From NCBI GenBank assembly GCA_009602735.1, contig WELA01002985.1:232002-263885 (forward strand): 31,884 nucleotides of DNA. The letters are read 5' to 3'. This DNA is from Mesotaenium endlicherianum. Lineage: Eukaryota; Streptophyta; Zygnematophyceae; Zygnematales; Mesotaeniaceae. Below are positions 21,001 through 31,884 of this stretch, piece by piece; positions within the stretch are counted from its first letter, which is position 1, and every line of letters begins with the position of its first letter. Both the position numbers and the translations under genes were made by a program. The notes beneath the pieces were generated by a model. It was not told where the DNA came from, searched no databases, and was given only the letters and a program-made list of their open reading frames with translations.

Positions 21001-22457
21001 CTCCCCACCTAACTGGCACACGACTAGGGACATTTCAGGCTTAGATAATGCATGAATGTCTCGGCGAGCTCAGTGCCGGGGCTGCCTCTCATCCAAAGGC
21101 GTAGCAGACCATTGCAACTTGAGCATGCCACAGACAGTAAGTCACAGAAGCTGAGTGCGCGTCAGTGGACCAGCTCTTGCGCCTACCCTCGAACGAGGAG
21201 GCGCGTGGGTGCATGCACGCAGTCAGAGCTGGGCATGCAGGCCAGGCAGCACAAATCTGACCAGGTGCAGCAAACCCATCCATGCTGCCTGCCAACCTCC
21301 TGCAGGGCCCCCACCGAGCCCCCGCGTCACACGAGCACCGTGCATTGGCAGCTGGCAGTCGAAAAGAGCCAGAAAAGCAATGAACTGCGAGAGGAGGCCA
21401 GAGGGCCCGCGTGCATCTGCTTCTCCATCTGTAGAAGAGAGCCAGCTGTAGCGTACAGGTAGAGCAATGAGCAAACAGTTTGAGTTCTTAACCTGCAAAA
21501 CAAGTTACAAAGCCCCACAAGCCCTTGGATGTCTCTTTGACAAACTCTTGGCTCTGAGCCCCGCTGCAGGTGAAGTAGAGTAAGAGAAAAAGTGTGGCAC
21601 TCCAGGGAGTTGGGACTCCAGCATAGGTGCAGAACAAATTCCGGGCCTGCGCCGTGGGAGAGGGGCGGGAGTACCGTATCCGCATTCGGAGCTGCAGATT
21701 CAAGAGTGCGAGGGAGCCGAACGAAATCCATCGCCCGCTTCGCGTCATTCAGCGGCGTCATAGACTCCATAGCCTGCTCCCGCCCCGAACTCTGGCGAGG
21801 CTAATGTCATCATCTGTGCTGGGGGTGGCAGGGGGGCTCATCTGCAGCCAGAGGGGCAGAGGCAGAGAGCGCCCAAGCCATAGTCGCATGTGGGCTGCTT
21901 CCCCAATGCATAAGGCGGCCGTGCTTTCAAACTCAAGGCACTCCACATTGAACAGGCAGCAGAAGGGACAAGAGACGCTCCCACATCCTTCCGTGAAGCA
22001 CGCCTGCAGATGCATGTACACACACACGCATACGCACACGCACACGCACACAAGCGTGCGAGCACGCACGCACACACATCCAACAGACCATTACTTGAAA
22101 CAAGAACCTCACCTCAACTTCAAAGTGCACTATCGATATACCAACCTGTATGAAGTTGCTACCAGCTTCTGCATCTCATGGCGGGTCCCAGTGCAGGCTG
22201 CCGGCAGATGATGACGATGATGCCCGGTCCACGCATGCCCAACTCCGCCTGCAGCTCCTGATCCTTGATGGCAGCCGTGCACGCTGGCTGGGACCTGGGG
22301 CTCTGGTGGGTGCTGTGTCACCAGCCGCTTGCACGCCTGAGCGTCCCTCCTTGGCTCATTCACGTCCGTCTTCCAACACTGCCTGCATATATTCCTCTCC
22401 TCCATTGCCTCTCTGCCAGGCATCTCATACAGATGCGCGTGCCCGGTTCTCGTTGCA
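18036..22457. other. Convergent intergenic spacer
   Basis: The spacer lies between the 3' ends of the ten-exon gene (+) and the MYND gene (-), so both 3' UTRs must be inside it. From 18036 to about 20300 it is AT-rich with no recognised gene. From about 20300 to 22457 it is GC-rich with many overlapping short frames, none with a family signature or a convincing exon chain. No tRNA, rRNA or long repeat is seen. Confidence 0.5.
22017..22078. repeat. Imperfect (AC/GC)n purine-pyrimidine microsatellite
   Basis: About 60 bases of ACAC/GCAC repeats with interruptions, probably in or near the 3' UTR of the MYND gene. Confidence 0.85.
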
Positions 22458-25400
22458 TCAGCTGCCAGCAGCAGGTGGCCGGCAGTGCGGCTTGTGCTGG
22501 GGCCAGTCGAGCTTCTGGCATGCCTTGCTGCAGTAGCCTCGCCCCTTGCACCTGCTGCACCTGCGGACGCTGTCCCCGGTCGCGCCGCAGCTGACACACA
22601 CCTTAGGCGTGGCGGCAGGGCTCCCATTGGGATGCACGCCCTCATCCGTCTCCTCCACCTTCTCTCGGGCCTTCTTGACCTCCGCTTTCCCGCCCTTCAG
22701 CCCCTCTGCACGAGCCGCAGTCTCCCCACCTGCCCTACCCAGGCTCGGCTGCGAGCCTTCCCCCTCCTCTGTGCTCCTGCCATTGCTAGAGACCGACGCT
22801 GGGGCAGCCCCTGCACGTGCGCTCGTGTTTGGTCCTCTGTCCGCACCCACTCCGCACGTCTCGCTCCTGCTCTCCCCATTTGCTACCTCGCCAGCCCCGC
22901 TTGGCACCTCCTTGACAGCCTCCTCCGGACGCACCGGCAGCACGCAGGATTGGGTGGCGGGGAATGCCAGCGACACAAATGAGCACGTGTACCCGCTGCT
23001 GCTGGGCCCCGCCCCCTCCCCCCTCAGCGGCTCCACCAGACAGGCGTTCCACATCAGCAGGCGCCGCAGGGCCGCCAGAGCCCCTGCGGTGCAGTTGAGG
23101 ACGAGCGTCCCTGGTGGCAAGGTGCGCGGAGCCTCTACAATGAGCGTGCATTCGGAATCCCCTGCTGCATTTTCACTAATCATCGGCCCTCTGGGCGCCT
23201 CCATCTCGCAGAATAGCAGCGGCACGCACAGCGCCCCCCCAGGCGCCTGCTTGAGCGCGCGCACGTGCATCAACAGCCCCGCCTCCGTCTCGCCCCTGAC
23301 GCGGAGCGCGAGCTTGTCCCTCTTGTCGTTGTAGAATGCGTTCATGAACCTCTTGCCAAACAGGCGCACGTCGTCGATGAGGCCGCGGTGCGCGTTCTGC
23401 GTCTCGCGCTCCTTGAGGACCGCGACCTCTTTCACTGTGTACTGCAGCCGCAAGTAATCGTGCACATTCCCCAGCGGGTTGGTCCGGGAGTATATGGGCC
23501 AGCGGGGCAGCGCGTCGAGGTCGAGCAGCTTGCCGCCCGCGGGGGGCCAGAAGGGCGCCTTGGGGAGAGTGAAAGCGATGGCGCCCCTCTCTCTGGCGAC
23601 CCGCAAGGTGGCGTCGCTCAGGAGCACCGGCCACGCCAAGCGCAGCGTCACCTTCTCTCTGCATGCGAACGGGCGCAAAGGTCAGTCAAGAATGGGTTGG
23701 TAATGAGCCGAAAGGTGTGACCGTTGCGTGCAGCGGCCTGCGACTCTCCCCATCCTTCCCTCGTTGAGGCAATGAGCAGTGCAGTCAATGTACATTCTAT
23801 CAAGGTTCCGAGAGTGCAGTATGCTCCTTTCTGTTCGCGAGGCTTCTGACCGATCCCTCCCCCACAGACTTCAGGACATGTCCCCCACAGCGACTTACCC
23901 ACAGACTCTGCCCAGCACTCAGCACTCAGCCACACACAGCAGGCAAGCCCACACGCGAAGCCAGCAACCGGCGACTCTTTCCAGCAGTGACGAAAGCCCG
24001 CGCTCTCCAAACTGCGAGCTCACCGCCAACAGTCACGGCACAAGCCTCCACTCTGGAGCGTGAGACCAGCGCGGAAAGGGAGCAAAACACATGCTGGCCA
24101 GGCCAAGCCGCGCACGAACCTGCCAAGGACAACGTCGGCGCACCAGGCGGGCGTGCCCCAAGCCGCGCTGCTGTCCAGCTCGCTCTGCACCTGCCGAAGC
24201 TCCACCTCCCCCTGGGCCCCGGGCGCAAAGCCCACGGTGCCCCTGTAGCAGTCAACGTACTCGCTCAGGCAGCTCACTCTCAGAGCCGTCGGCGGCAGAC
24301 CTGCCGAGAGAGGGCCCGGGCCCTCGCCCTCGCTTCGTGCTGTGCCTGGTGGCGCACTGAGCCCTTCTGGGCCTGCCAGTACTGGCTGTGCTACCGCGAG
24401 CTCGTCACCCACATTATTCTCCATCCCACTGCTGGAGTTAAATCCCTGGGCACTGGCTGCGCCTGCCCCCGGAAAGGAGGGTTTGCCTGCACCTCTGCCA
24501 GCCGGGAGGTCCTGGTGGAAGGTGGTCCCCCCCATGGGCATGCTCTTGAACTCCGAGAGGGGAGTCGGCCACCCCACGGGTTTCTGCCCATCCGCAGACG
24601 CCAGCACAACGAGCGTGTGCTCGGCTGGCAGGCCGTGGTCGGCCGGCAGAGCAAACGTCAGCGAGGCGTCGTCGGGCGTGAAGCGGAAGCTGTCGAGGGT
24701 GTGCACCACCATGCGCTCCTCCGCAGCCGGCTCATCTGCCGGCCAGAGAAACGCCTGCATCGTCTCCGAGATCCTCTCAAATGTCGCCATCACCGCGTCG
24801 ACGGCCTCGTCCGTGTCGTCTGACGTCATCTGCTCCAGCTCTTGCTCGTCGTGAACGACCGCCAGGAACACCCTCAGCTGGTCAGGCTCGAGCGCAGTCG
24901 GTTTGGAGTACAGCATCTCAGGCTCCCAGTGGGGCCCCGGCTTGCCGGAGTACAGGACAGCTGGAACGCACTGGGTGCCAGGAAGGACCTGCCAGGACCA
25001 CGGGAACATTTCGCAGCCTACGTTGGCAGGCAGCAGCCTGAGCAGGGCGCGGCAGCCCAGCTGGAACACCTGGCAGGCCTCTGCTACATCCTCTCCGAGC
25101 AGCTCGTCCCCCTGAGACAGAACGGCCTCCTGCACACCGGGGGGGCATCTCGTGAGCAGGAGGAGGAACGTGAGGGGAGTGGCGCTTGTCACTCCCCGCT
25201 GGTTGTCTTCCTGTTGTATATCGTGGTCGAAGCAGGCGCCATGCCAGCTCTCCAGCGCCTCCACAATGCCACATGGCGTGATTTCAGCCGATGTTGATGC
25301 CTCGATACCTGAGGAATCCTCACAAGTGCTCCCAGAAGGAGGACGAGGCACTAGCGTGAGCGGCGTCATCGACTCCCTGCTGCTCCTCCCTTCCTCCCCT

Positions 25401-27524
25401 CCTGCACTCGTGCTGCTCCAAGAGAAGCCCCAGCTAGCCCTCTCAGCCCTCCCAGTGCTGCCACCTGGCACCGAGTGCGACGCAAGGGGATCCAGAATAG
25501 CGGGCCCCCAGACTGTGAACTGCTCTGAGGGAGGATGGCCCGCAAACAGGCGGGGGGAGGTGGTGCCAAACTCGAGGTCGGAGCAGAGGCGCAGCCCCAG
25601 CAGCGAGGGCAGCAGGCGTACGTCGCACCCCAGGCTCGCCCGCAGGTACTCTCCGTACGTAGGTTCCACCGCTTGCCACTTAGCGCTCACCGTCCACAGG
25701 CGCGATGACACCTGCCTGCTCGCACTCCAAAAGACAGACAAGCATATTCAGAGGTACCTAAGGGCACATGCAACCTCAGAGGATCTCAGGACACAAACAC
25801 GGCATGAGTTTCTTCTTTCTGTTACATTCTTCCACTGCAATTCATATCAGACAGCAATATACCCAAACTTTGTAATAAAGAAACATCTCATGCCTTCACA
25901 GATGCATAGCAAGTAGAGCAAGAGGAGACACATGCGGAACGAGGAAAAAGTTTCACTCACTCCTTGAGCAGGGGCCCGCAGCACGCCAGCAGGTTGAGCA
26001 GCCCCAGGGAGTCCACGAGGTGCGCCGTGTCGATGGCGTCGAAGGAGCACTCAACCCCGCCTGTCAGCTCATGATCTATCTCTCTTTCCTCACCTGCTGG
26101 AGGTCCCTGCACCTTTCCTTGTGGCGTGCTACTCCCCACATCAGACGCCGCTCCACCCCCCTTGCCCCCCAGCAGCAGGGCCTCGTCCTCCGCCTGCCTG
26201 GGCCAGAGGGTGTAGAGGCAGAGGTCCAGAGGCTCCCCGCTCCACAGCAAAACGCCGAGCTGGCGGCCCAGCTGCCACCGCCTGTAGCCCGCCACGAGGT
26301 CCCTGAAGGTGCTCATGCACGCGCGCTGTAGCGGCGTGCTCCCCCGCAGACAATGTTCGGGGAGGTACTCTTTGTCCAGCGGGAAGTAGGCCGGGAAGGG
26401 GGAGCTGTCGAAGCGCATGCCCCACGACATGCCTAGGCCCTCGCCCCCCTCCGCATCTGCTGAGCCTTGATGGAAGACGAACAAGCTGGGGTTCATCACG
26501 TGCGTCTCAGGGTCCACCGACATGGGCGGCGTCTCCACGCCGCTCAAGCCGTGCCAGAGGAACGTGAAGAGCTCGTGCAAGAAGACATCAGTCGTGCTCG
26601 CGGGGATCGGCCCCACGGAGCTCGAGAACGCCCTCGCTACGAGAGCGTGCACCTGCTTCTCGACTGCCGCACGATATGTGTACTCATGACTGTCAGCTCC
26701 AGTGATCACGTCCTTAACAGGTGGCGGCGCGGTAGGCACCCGCTGGCCGTCGTCAGAGTATGTGCAGCGCTTGCAAGCATCCTGCACTAACCCGCACACC
26801 CGGACAGTGGGGGGAAGGTGCGGTTCACAGTCAACCTCCCACTGCTCCAGCAGCGCCACGAGCGCCTGCCGCGTGGCGGGCATGGGGACCACGAGCCGGC
26901 TCCCTGAGCCCGTCTGGAGATCGTCAATGAGCAGCCTCAGCTGCGTGCGGAGGGTGGAGGCCTCATCCTTTGTCAGGAAGGCGTGGTATAAGTAAGCCCA
27001 CAGGGAGCTCACGTCGGCTTCTTTCTTTTTCTTTCTGCGTTTTCCTGCGGACCCCGAGGCCATGAAAAGGAACAGAGTGGCCCTGGCCAGCTGCGGCAGC
27101 GAGCTGTCGTGCAGATGGAACTCCAGCTGTCGCTCCTCCCCGCTGCCTCCTGCCATCCGCCCACCCGCACCTTGCCCCGCTCCCTTAGTTGGCCAGTGGC
27201 AGAATGGGAGCAGGAAGGTTGCATCCTACGATTCACAATAGATTCATGCAGTGAGACTAGGTCAGCATTCCAGCAGGACAGCGTTAGAACCCTGTCGAAA
27301 GACAACAGCTTCTTTTCCTGCAGAATGCATACATCAATGGTGACGTCACTTCCTTTCTGTCCACATACGTACCTGTCTTAGCGGTTGCCATGGGCGAGTT
27401 GGCAGCAGCAGTACATAGAACATGGTGCACGTCGGCGCAGCCAAGCAGCAGCACCTGCGCCTTCTGGTCGGGGATGACACGGAGGTCCACCAGGCTGCGC
27501 CCCTTGGTGTTGCCCGTCACGTCC
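22458..27524 (-). CDS. DUF4470-type protein with C-terminal MYND zinc finger (5' end unresolved)
   Basis: Four exons join in consistent phase on the minus strand: 27524-27373, 27149-25961, 25715-24120 and 23658-22458, with TGA at 22460-22458. With the missing two bases of the first codon they give 1379 residues. The first two exons carry the DUF4470 pattern: a GNT motif, VLLLGCADVHHVL, then LEFHLHDSSLPQLAR. Exon 2 ends FDAIDTAHLVDSLGLLNLL, a hallmark of this family. The last exon ends in a MYND finger with all eight ligands in C-x2-C-x9-C-x2-C-x5-C-x3-C-x7-H-x3-C spacing. MYND fingers are protein-interaction modules, and these large proteins have no established biochemical role known to me. 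Low-complexity Ser/Gly/Ala-rich stretches occur in exons 2, 3 and 4. Exon 1 starts with the third base of a codon, so at least one upstream exon is missing. The ATG at 27156 is not the start, because it lies in the acceptor ATGGCAG of exon 2. Confidence 0.82.
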
Positions 27525-28470
27525 CTGTTCACATGAGAGGGAGTGTCAACCAAGTAGTAACCTCACAACAGCTATTCTTGCATATGACTCCCATCAGGCC
27601 AGAGTCAGAGCTTGGTGCACATGTGCCAAATTTCTGCTACGACACTTATCTCTCGCTCCGTATCTGCAGCGACGTCTTTGCGGGAGGCAGAAGTAGTCCG
27701 ATATGCCAAAGCATTGCTCTGAACCTCGAGCTGGGATTTTGTCAACAGACGACACAGACAACTCCCCTAGGCAGTGTATCTTGCTAAGAAGATCTTTTTC
27801 CCAGAAAACGTCTGATACTGGAGATAGACACTGAGCTGTATGCCTGGCTATCGACGACACCAGTGTATCAATTCTCATGCATAAAACCTGCAGCATGCGT
27901 TTCTACCTGCCCTGAAGTCCAGCCTCAATATTCCTTTCCCATATGCATGTCTGATAGATCCAGATAGTGACTGACAGGATGAGCGAAGTGCCTCAACGAA
28001 GGTGGCCATTGTAATGGTCTGATTGTTACCCCAAAGGATATACTTCGACTGTAGTTTGCCTGCTGGGACTAGGCCTCCAGGTGGTCGCAAATTGACTTAA
28101 CTTTTCTGCAGCCAGTTTATACACTCTAGTAAAAAGGGTATCTTTTGACTAAGTGGGCCTTCTCCATGACCTACCACCTACTTTGACAAGAGTAAGCAAT
28201 CCACAAATGAACAACTTATCTCGCGCTTTTAGGGACAAACCATAACAGCCACTGTCGAAAATATGCATATCATTTCCATTGCGAAACAACGGCTTCTCGC
28301 GGCTTTGCTTCACCAATTCACAGGTCGTGTTACACACTGTCCCATACCATTTCAATTAATTTCTTACTAAGAGAGATGCACAACAGATGCGCTTGAACCC
28401 ATTTGAAACCAGTTAGATTGGAACAAATTTGAAAAGTGCACGGAGTACGGTCAGGGATCTGTCAGGTCTC
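27525..28470. other. Region upstream of the MYND gene; first exon expected here
   Basis: It should contain the missing 5' exon(s) and promoter. A minus-strand ATG near 28010 opens about 34 codons ending at a CAG/GTAGAA donor near 27908. That donor leaves one base, whereas the exon at 27524 needs two, so it cannot be joined directly. Nothing else is recognised. Confidence 0.4.
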
Positions 28471-28473
28471 TTA

Positions 28474-29468
28474 GGGCCAGTTTACAGCTGGTTTACAGTG
28501 GCCACAGGCACTCGATTGATCAACGCGAAAAGCGGAATTGAAAATTACGAGATCGAAGCGACGAAGACAAAATAGACGACCAAGTTTCAAACAGCTAAAC
28601 AAAAATGCGTTTACAGTGCACAGGCACAAAATTGATTGAGGGAAATAATACAATCCCCTCCACATAGTGTCGCGTTTCGTCTCTGCGTAATTTCCGGGTT
28701 CGGTCAGACCTCACAAAAACTATTTTAGCATAGTGCATCGTTCATCTTACTCTTAAAATTTGACCTTTGAGTGCCGAAACCTCACATCATCACCAACCGC
28801 GAACATGACTTTTAACATACACCATAGCCTGCTGAATGAAGTAGAAACTATTGTATTGGCAACTATTGTAATGGCAGCTCCCAAATAGCGAGGGAGGGGT
28901 AACACAGTATCCATATGTACCATTCCACAAAAGCGCCCTGCATTTTGTCATCGACGCACCAGCGCATCAAAAATATTTCAGGTGAGAGAGAGTTAGCTAG
29001 CTTTCTTGCGTGCTTACAGCCCTATGATCATGTGGCGATGGGTTCAGAGACGAGTGCTGAGTGTAGAAACTTGGTGGACGCGAATATTTTCTTCTCTACT
29101 CCTTGTCGTCCCGAAATAGTTAGCAAAAAAAAAGAAAGTACTCCACGGGTACATCCTCATTTGATTCCCCTACCTAATACCGACAGTCCTTGTCTATCGG
29201 GTGGTCGTCGAGGAGGGGTCATTCAAGGGGTTGAACACATTTCAGAATTTTAATTCTGCTCTCGAGCAGAATTGAAAAGGCGAGGTCAATTGATTGGAAC
29301 CAGAAAGTTCAATCGAATTCTTCACAAACTTCAATCAATCGCGTCGCGCCTTGACACCACTGTAAACACCAGTTCCATCGCGCTAAATCTGGAAATGTAC
29401 TTTGAGGTACAGCGAAGTACTTTTCAATCAATCAACTCGGCATCGATTTGGCCACTGTAAACTGACCC
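28474..29468. mobile_element. Non-autonomous PIF/Harbinger-like DNA transposon (995 bp)
   Basis: The left end is GGGCCAGTTTACAG and the right end is CTGTAAACTGACCC, inverted repeats with one mismatch in 14. Both are flanked by TTA (28471-28473 and 29469-29471), the 3-bp TWA duplication typical of PIF/Harbinger and Tourist-like elements. The left end has an 11-bp partial duplication (CTGGTTTACAG), after which TGGCCA continues the match. GTTTACAGTG...ATTGAT-type subterminal motifs recur inside the left end (28491, 28609) and inverted at the right (29332-29367, 29425-29462), as expected for transposase binding sites. No transposase is seen, so mobility would depend on an enzyme made elsewhere. 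Confidence 0.8.
29252..29273. repeat. 9-bp perfect palindrome inside the DNA transposon
   Basis: AATTCTGCT and AGCAGAATT pair perfectly around CTCG. Flanking TTTT and GAAAA extend it imperfectly. It lies internal to the right subterminal repeats. Confidence 0.7.
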
Positions 29469-29471
29469 TTA

Positions 29472-31008
29472 AATGGTTTGCCCCAGTTTGCCCGCGTATG
29501 ATCGAAGTATTGACGCATGCGACTTAGAAGGGAGTGACAGTCTCTCAAGCGTGATAAGCACAACCGGATGGGGTGGCACCAGCAAGTGGAGCGAAGCGCT
29601 CAAATTTGCTAAGCAGTTGTGCTATTGTGGAGCTCCTTCACTACACCTTGAAGTATTGAAGACCCTGCCAAATGTTAGAAAGAAAAGGATGTTTGGAAAA
29701 ATGAAGGCAACTAAGGTTTGCGGGAAATGCTCTATACGCTACAAAATCGTGAGCCTTGAATGTACTTGTGCTCTCTGCCCATCTGGTGAGGCACAGTGTA
29801 AGGGCACAAAGAGCACCTGTAAGTGCTTCCAAAGTACACCTTGAAATTGTGCAAATTACGAAACGGACCGAATTGTCAACTCAAAAGCTGTAGGATCCGA
29901 TCATATGTCAATTGGGTGAGGCAAAAAATCTGGACGCACAATGGGATTCCTATCTCCAAATCCCACATGGGACAACAGATCTTTGATTATAGGTCTTCAC
30001 TCTTTTGGCATAGTGAGCTAAGGTTAAAAAGAGCTCATCAATATGAACATTCTACATTTGGCATGTCTCTTCCACATACCTCTTTAGCCCACCTAAAAAA
30101 CCCCTTGCAATTCCTCTTAAAACCTTTCACATGCCTTTATCCTCTCACCTAGGCCCGGTACAAACCTTTCTCCTCTCATTCTGTATTGCCGTGTAATGCT
30201 GATCAATACGCAACGCATGCTCCAACTTGGCCCCGTTAATAACATTGAATAAGTCAGGATTACGCCGTTCGCATTTTTCTCGTATTGAGTTTCCTAAACT
30301 AAGCGAACTAAGTCGGTTTGCACGTACTGCACGAACTGACCTATTTTTTTTTTTGGAATTAATCGCGACACGTTTGGACGCCTTAGTGATTGTAACGTGA
30401 ATTTCAGAAATTAAGACGCACATCGCGCAGACGTGTCAGTCCCAAAATTTTCACTTCTTTCGCTGGAACGGCCAAAAAATAAAGCGAACACGTTTCAGCA
30501 AGGGGCACTAAGCTACAGCTAGCCACCTAATTCTTCTCGAAACTCAGTTCTGGTGCTGGTCTCAAGTTGTATAGCTCAAGGGAATTAGCACTGAGCATCA
30601 TATTCCTGCGTTCTTCTCGACAGCCCTTTATGCCAGGCACTTTGTGTAAGTTTTTTCTTACTCTAGTTATCTCTCACTCTGCGCTCACCCGGCCTCCTTA
30701 CGCTTTCCTCTTGCAATGTGTCTGATTTCTTTGTTACATTTACCTCGTGTTTTAGTTTTATCTGTTGACAGTTGTTCGTCAATGAGATTTGACAAGACGC
30801 TTCTATGTAGTCATGTACTTATATATGTTGTTCTGTATCTGTTTCTTGGAAGAAGCACCACTCTCGCGACCAATTTAAAGAACGAGTGGGCTGCTGCTGG
30901 TTTCATTTCAGGTTAGCCGTATTGAAGGATTATTCTTTCATGCAGCCTTGGGCCGTTAGCATGGGTCATATCATTGCTTCTTGTGTGCACATTATCTTTG
31001 CTTACTCT
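29472..31008. other. Intergenic region without recognised genes
   Basis: A 123-codon plus frame (29473-29844) has a cysteine-rich end but matches no family known to me, and it has no supporting context. The remainder is AT-rich with short frames, a poly-T tract near 30343 and no RNA gene signature. Confidence 0.45.
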
Positions 31009-31745
31009 TGCAGCCGTGTCCTAGATGCTTTGGCGTTGAGCCCCATTTACACTTTAATGTATAAATGTTTGCAGTTTATGTCTGCAGCTTTGGGATTGCC
31101 AAACCTAGTGCAAATAACATGGACTATTGTAGAACATGGGGGTTTAGTCTGTTGCAGCCTTTGTGACTTGCGTTGTTAAGCCCGGTAAATTTTGTCTCTC
31201 TCTGTGCAGCTTGGTATTGCCGAGCCTGTGCACCCCCGAGTACAAGCTGTTGAGGTCGAGCTTCACACATGTCAACGTCCTGCAAATTTAAGGGGGCAGG
31301 TGGAGATGTGTTATGCTCTCTATTATGCTCCCTGTTGTGGTCTCTGCTATGCTGTCTGATATGATGTGTAATTCTCTCTGATAGCTCTCTGTTATGCGCT
31401 GTATTATGCAGTCTGCTATGCTCTATTGTGCTCTATTATGCTCTCTGTTATGCTCTCTTATTCTCTTTCTTAAGCTCTCTGACATACTATGATCTATCTG
31501 TTATGCTATGTCTTGTGCTCTCTTATGCTCTATTATGCAATTTGTTATTCTCTGTTACACTCAGTTATGCTCTTCTTCATTCTCTCTGTTATTCTCTCTC
31601 TATGCTCCTATACCAATATGTTCTTTATTGTGTTCATCATGATAGCTTCCACTTGAGGAACCTAGTGTTGCTAAGCCTGTGCGTCTGCGAGTACTACCTG
31701 TTGAAGGCCAGCCTTGGGCACATCAAGCTTGAAGGGGACTAGGTG
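31009..31745 (+). pseudogene. Decayed tandem exon-like repeats (possible LRR-type remnant)
   Basis: Several related segments occur on the plus strand. One near 31015-31057 translates to a piece with LDALALSPIYTL, and one near 31083-31110 to LGLPNLVQI. One at 31210-31290 contains LVLPSLCTPEYKLLRSS, and one at 31658-31741 contains LVLLSLCVCEYYLLKAS. The last two align along their length, including the boundary blocks TTTAAGGGGGCAGGTGGAG and CTTGAAGGGGACTAGGTGAG, and each has a stop where the other does not. Three follow TGCAG or CTAG acceptor-like bases. The leucine spacing suggests LRR-like units, but the family is not identified. Fragmentation and stops point to a decaying gene piece. Confidence 0.4.
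31310..31625. repeat. Degenerate TATGCTCTCTG minisatellite
   Basis: Many imperfect copies of a 10-12-bp unit such as TTATGCTCTCTG fill the space between the two longest exon-like repeats. Confidence 0.75.
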
Positions 31746-31874
31746 AGACATCTAGCGCCTCCTTCCAGGTTGTCGTGCTGTTTGTGTCTTGCTTTCCTTG
31801 CTCTCTCTACTTCGTTGCACTCTGCTCTCCCACCCCTCTCTCTGCTCTCAATTTTGTCCCTGCTCCTCCTCTCT

Positions 31875-31884
31875 CCCCCCCCCC
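31875..31884. other. Terminal C run at window edge
   Basis: Ten C close the window after pyrimidine-rich sequence, mirroring the opening G run. Probably a contig or gap edge. Confidence 0.6.

Noticed and set aside
20300..22457. GC-rich open frames on both strands as a further gene
   Set aside because: No frame shows a family motif, no exon chain with consistent phase could be built, and the frames overlap on both strands as expected for GC-rich non-coding DNA.
27154..27156. ATG as the start of the MYND gene
   Set aside because: It is part of the splice acceptor ATGGCAG. Joining from the upstream exon at 27373 keeps frame and family continuity, so translation starts further upstream.
27908..28012. 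Minus-strand ATG frame as first exon of the MYND gene
   Set aside because: Its only good donor leaves one base of a codon, but the next exon needs two. No family signature is seen in it.
29473..29844. Cysteine-rich 123-codon frame as a gene
   Set aside because: No recognised fold, signal peptide or splice context. It starts directly at the edge of the DNA transposon and is likely a chance frame.

Overview
The window looks like nuclear DNA of a green-lineage eukaryote. Genes are intron-rich and GC-rich and are separated by AT-rich, transposon-laden spacers. The LSM1 tail reads plant-like, and there is a chromodomain Ty3/gypsy retrotransposon and a Harbinger-like element. A streptophyte alga or a related non-vascular lineage would fit, but the window alone cannot fix the species. 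It starts in a G run and ends in a C run, and holds a 663-base N gap beside a CT microsatellite, so its ends are probably contig or gap edges.

Layout from left to right. (1) 382-1385 (+): the last three coding exons of an LSM1 homologue. (2) 2580-3105: a decayed solo LTR with a degenerate 5-bp target duplication. (3) 3545-10234 (-): a complete chromovirus with 503-bp LTRs differing at 6 positions, a perfect TCTTC target duplication, a tRNA-iMet-type primer site, a polypurine tract, intact gag and intact pol. Gag and pol are in different frames, joined by an A AAA AAC heptamer followed by a hairpin. (4) 12423-18035 (+): a ten-exon gene for a secreted 567-residue protein with a signal peptide, a right-handed beta-helix carrying chlamydial-PMP-like GGA[IV]/FxxN repeats, a cysteine-rich EGF-like module and a PAN/apple-like C terminus. 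All splice phases agree, which shows that the N gap lies wholly inside intron 4. (5) 22458-27524 (-): four exons of a large DUF4470-type protein ending in a MYND zinc finger, whose first exon was not found. It converges on the secreted-protein gene across 4.4 kb of spacer. (6) 28474-29468: a 995-bp non-autonomous element with GGG(C/T)CAGTTTACAG inverted ends, TTA target duplications and inverted subterminal repeats. (7) 31009-31745: decayed exon-like repeats embedded in a degenerate TATGCTCTCTG repeat.

The cellular genes show no functional link. LSM1 belongs to cytoplasmic mRNA decay, the ten-exon gene to the cell surface or matrix, and the MYND protein is of unknown role. The most notable biology is the young two-frame chromovirus with its recoding signal and repeat-rich 3' region, and the PMP-like extracellular protein.
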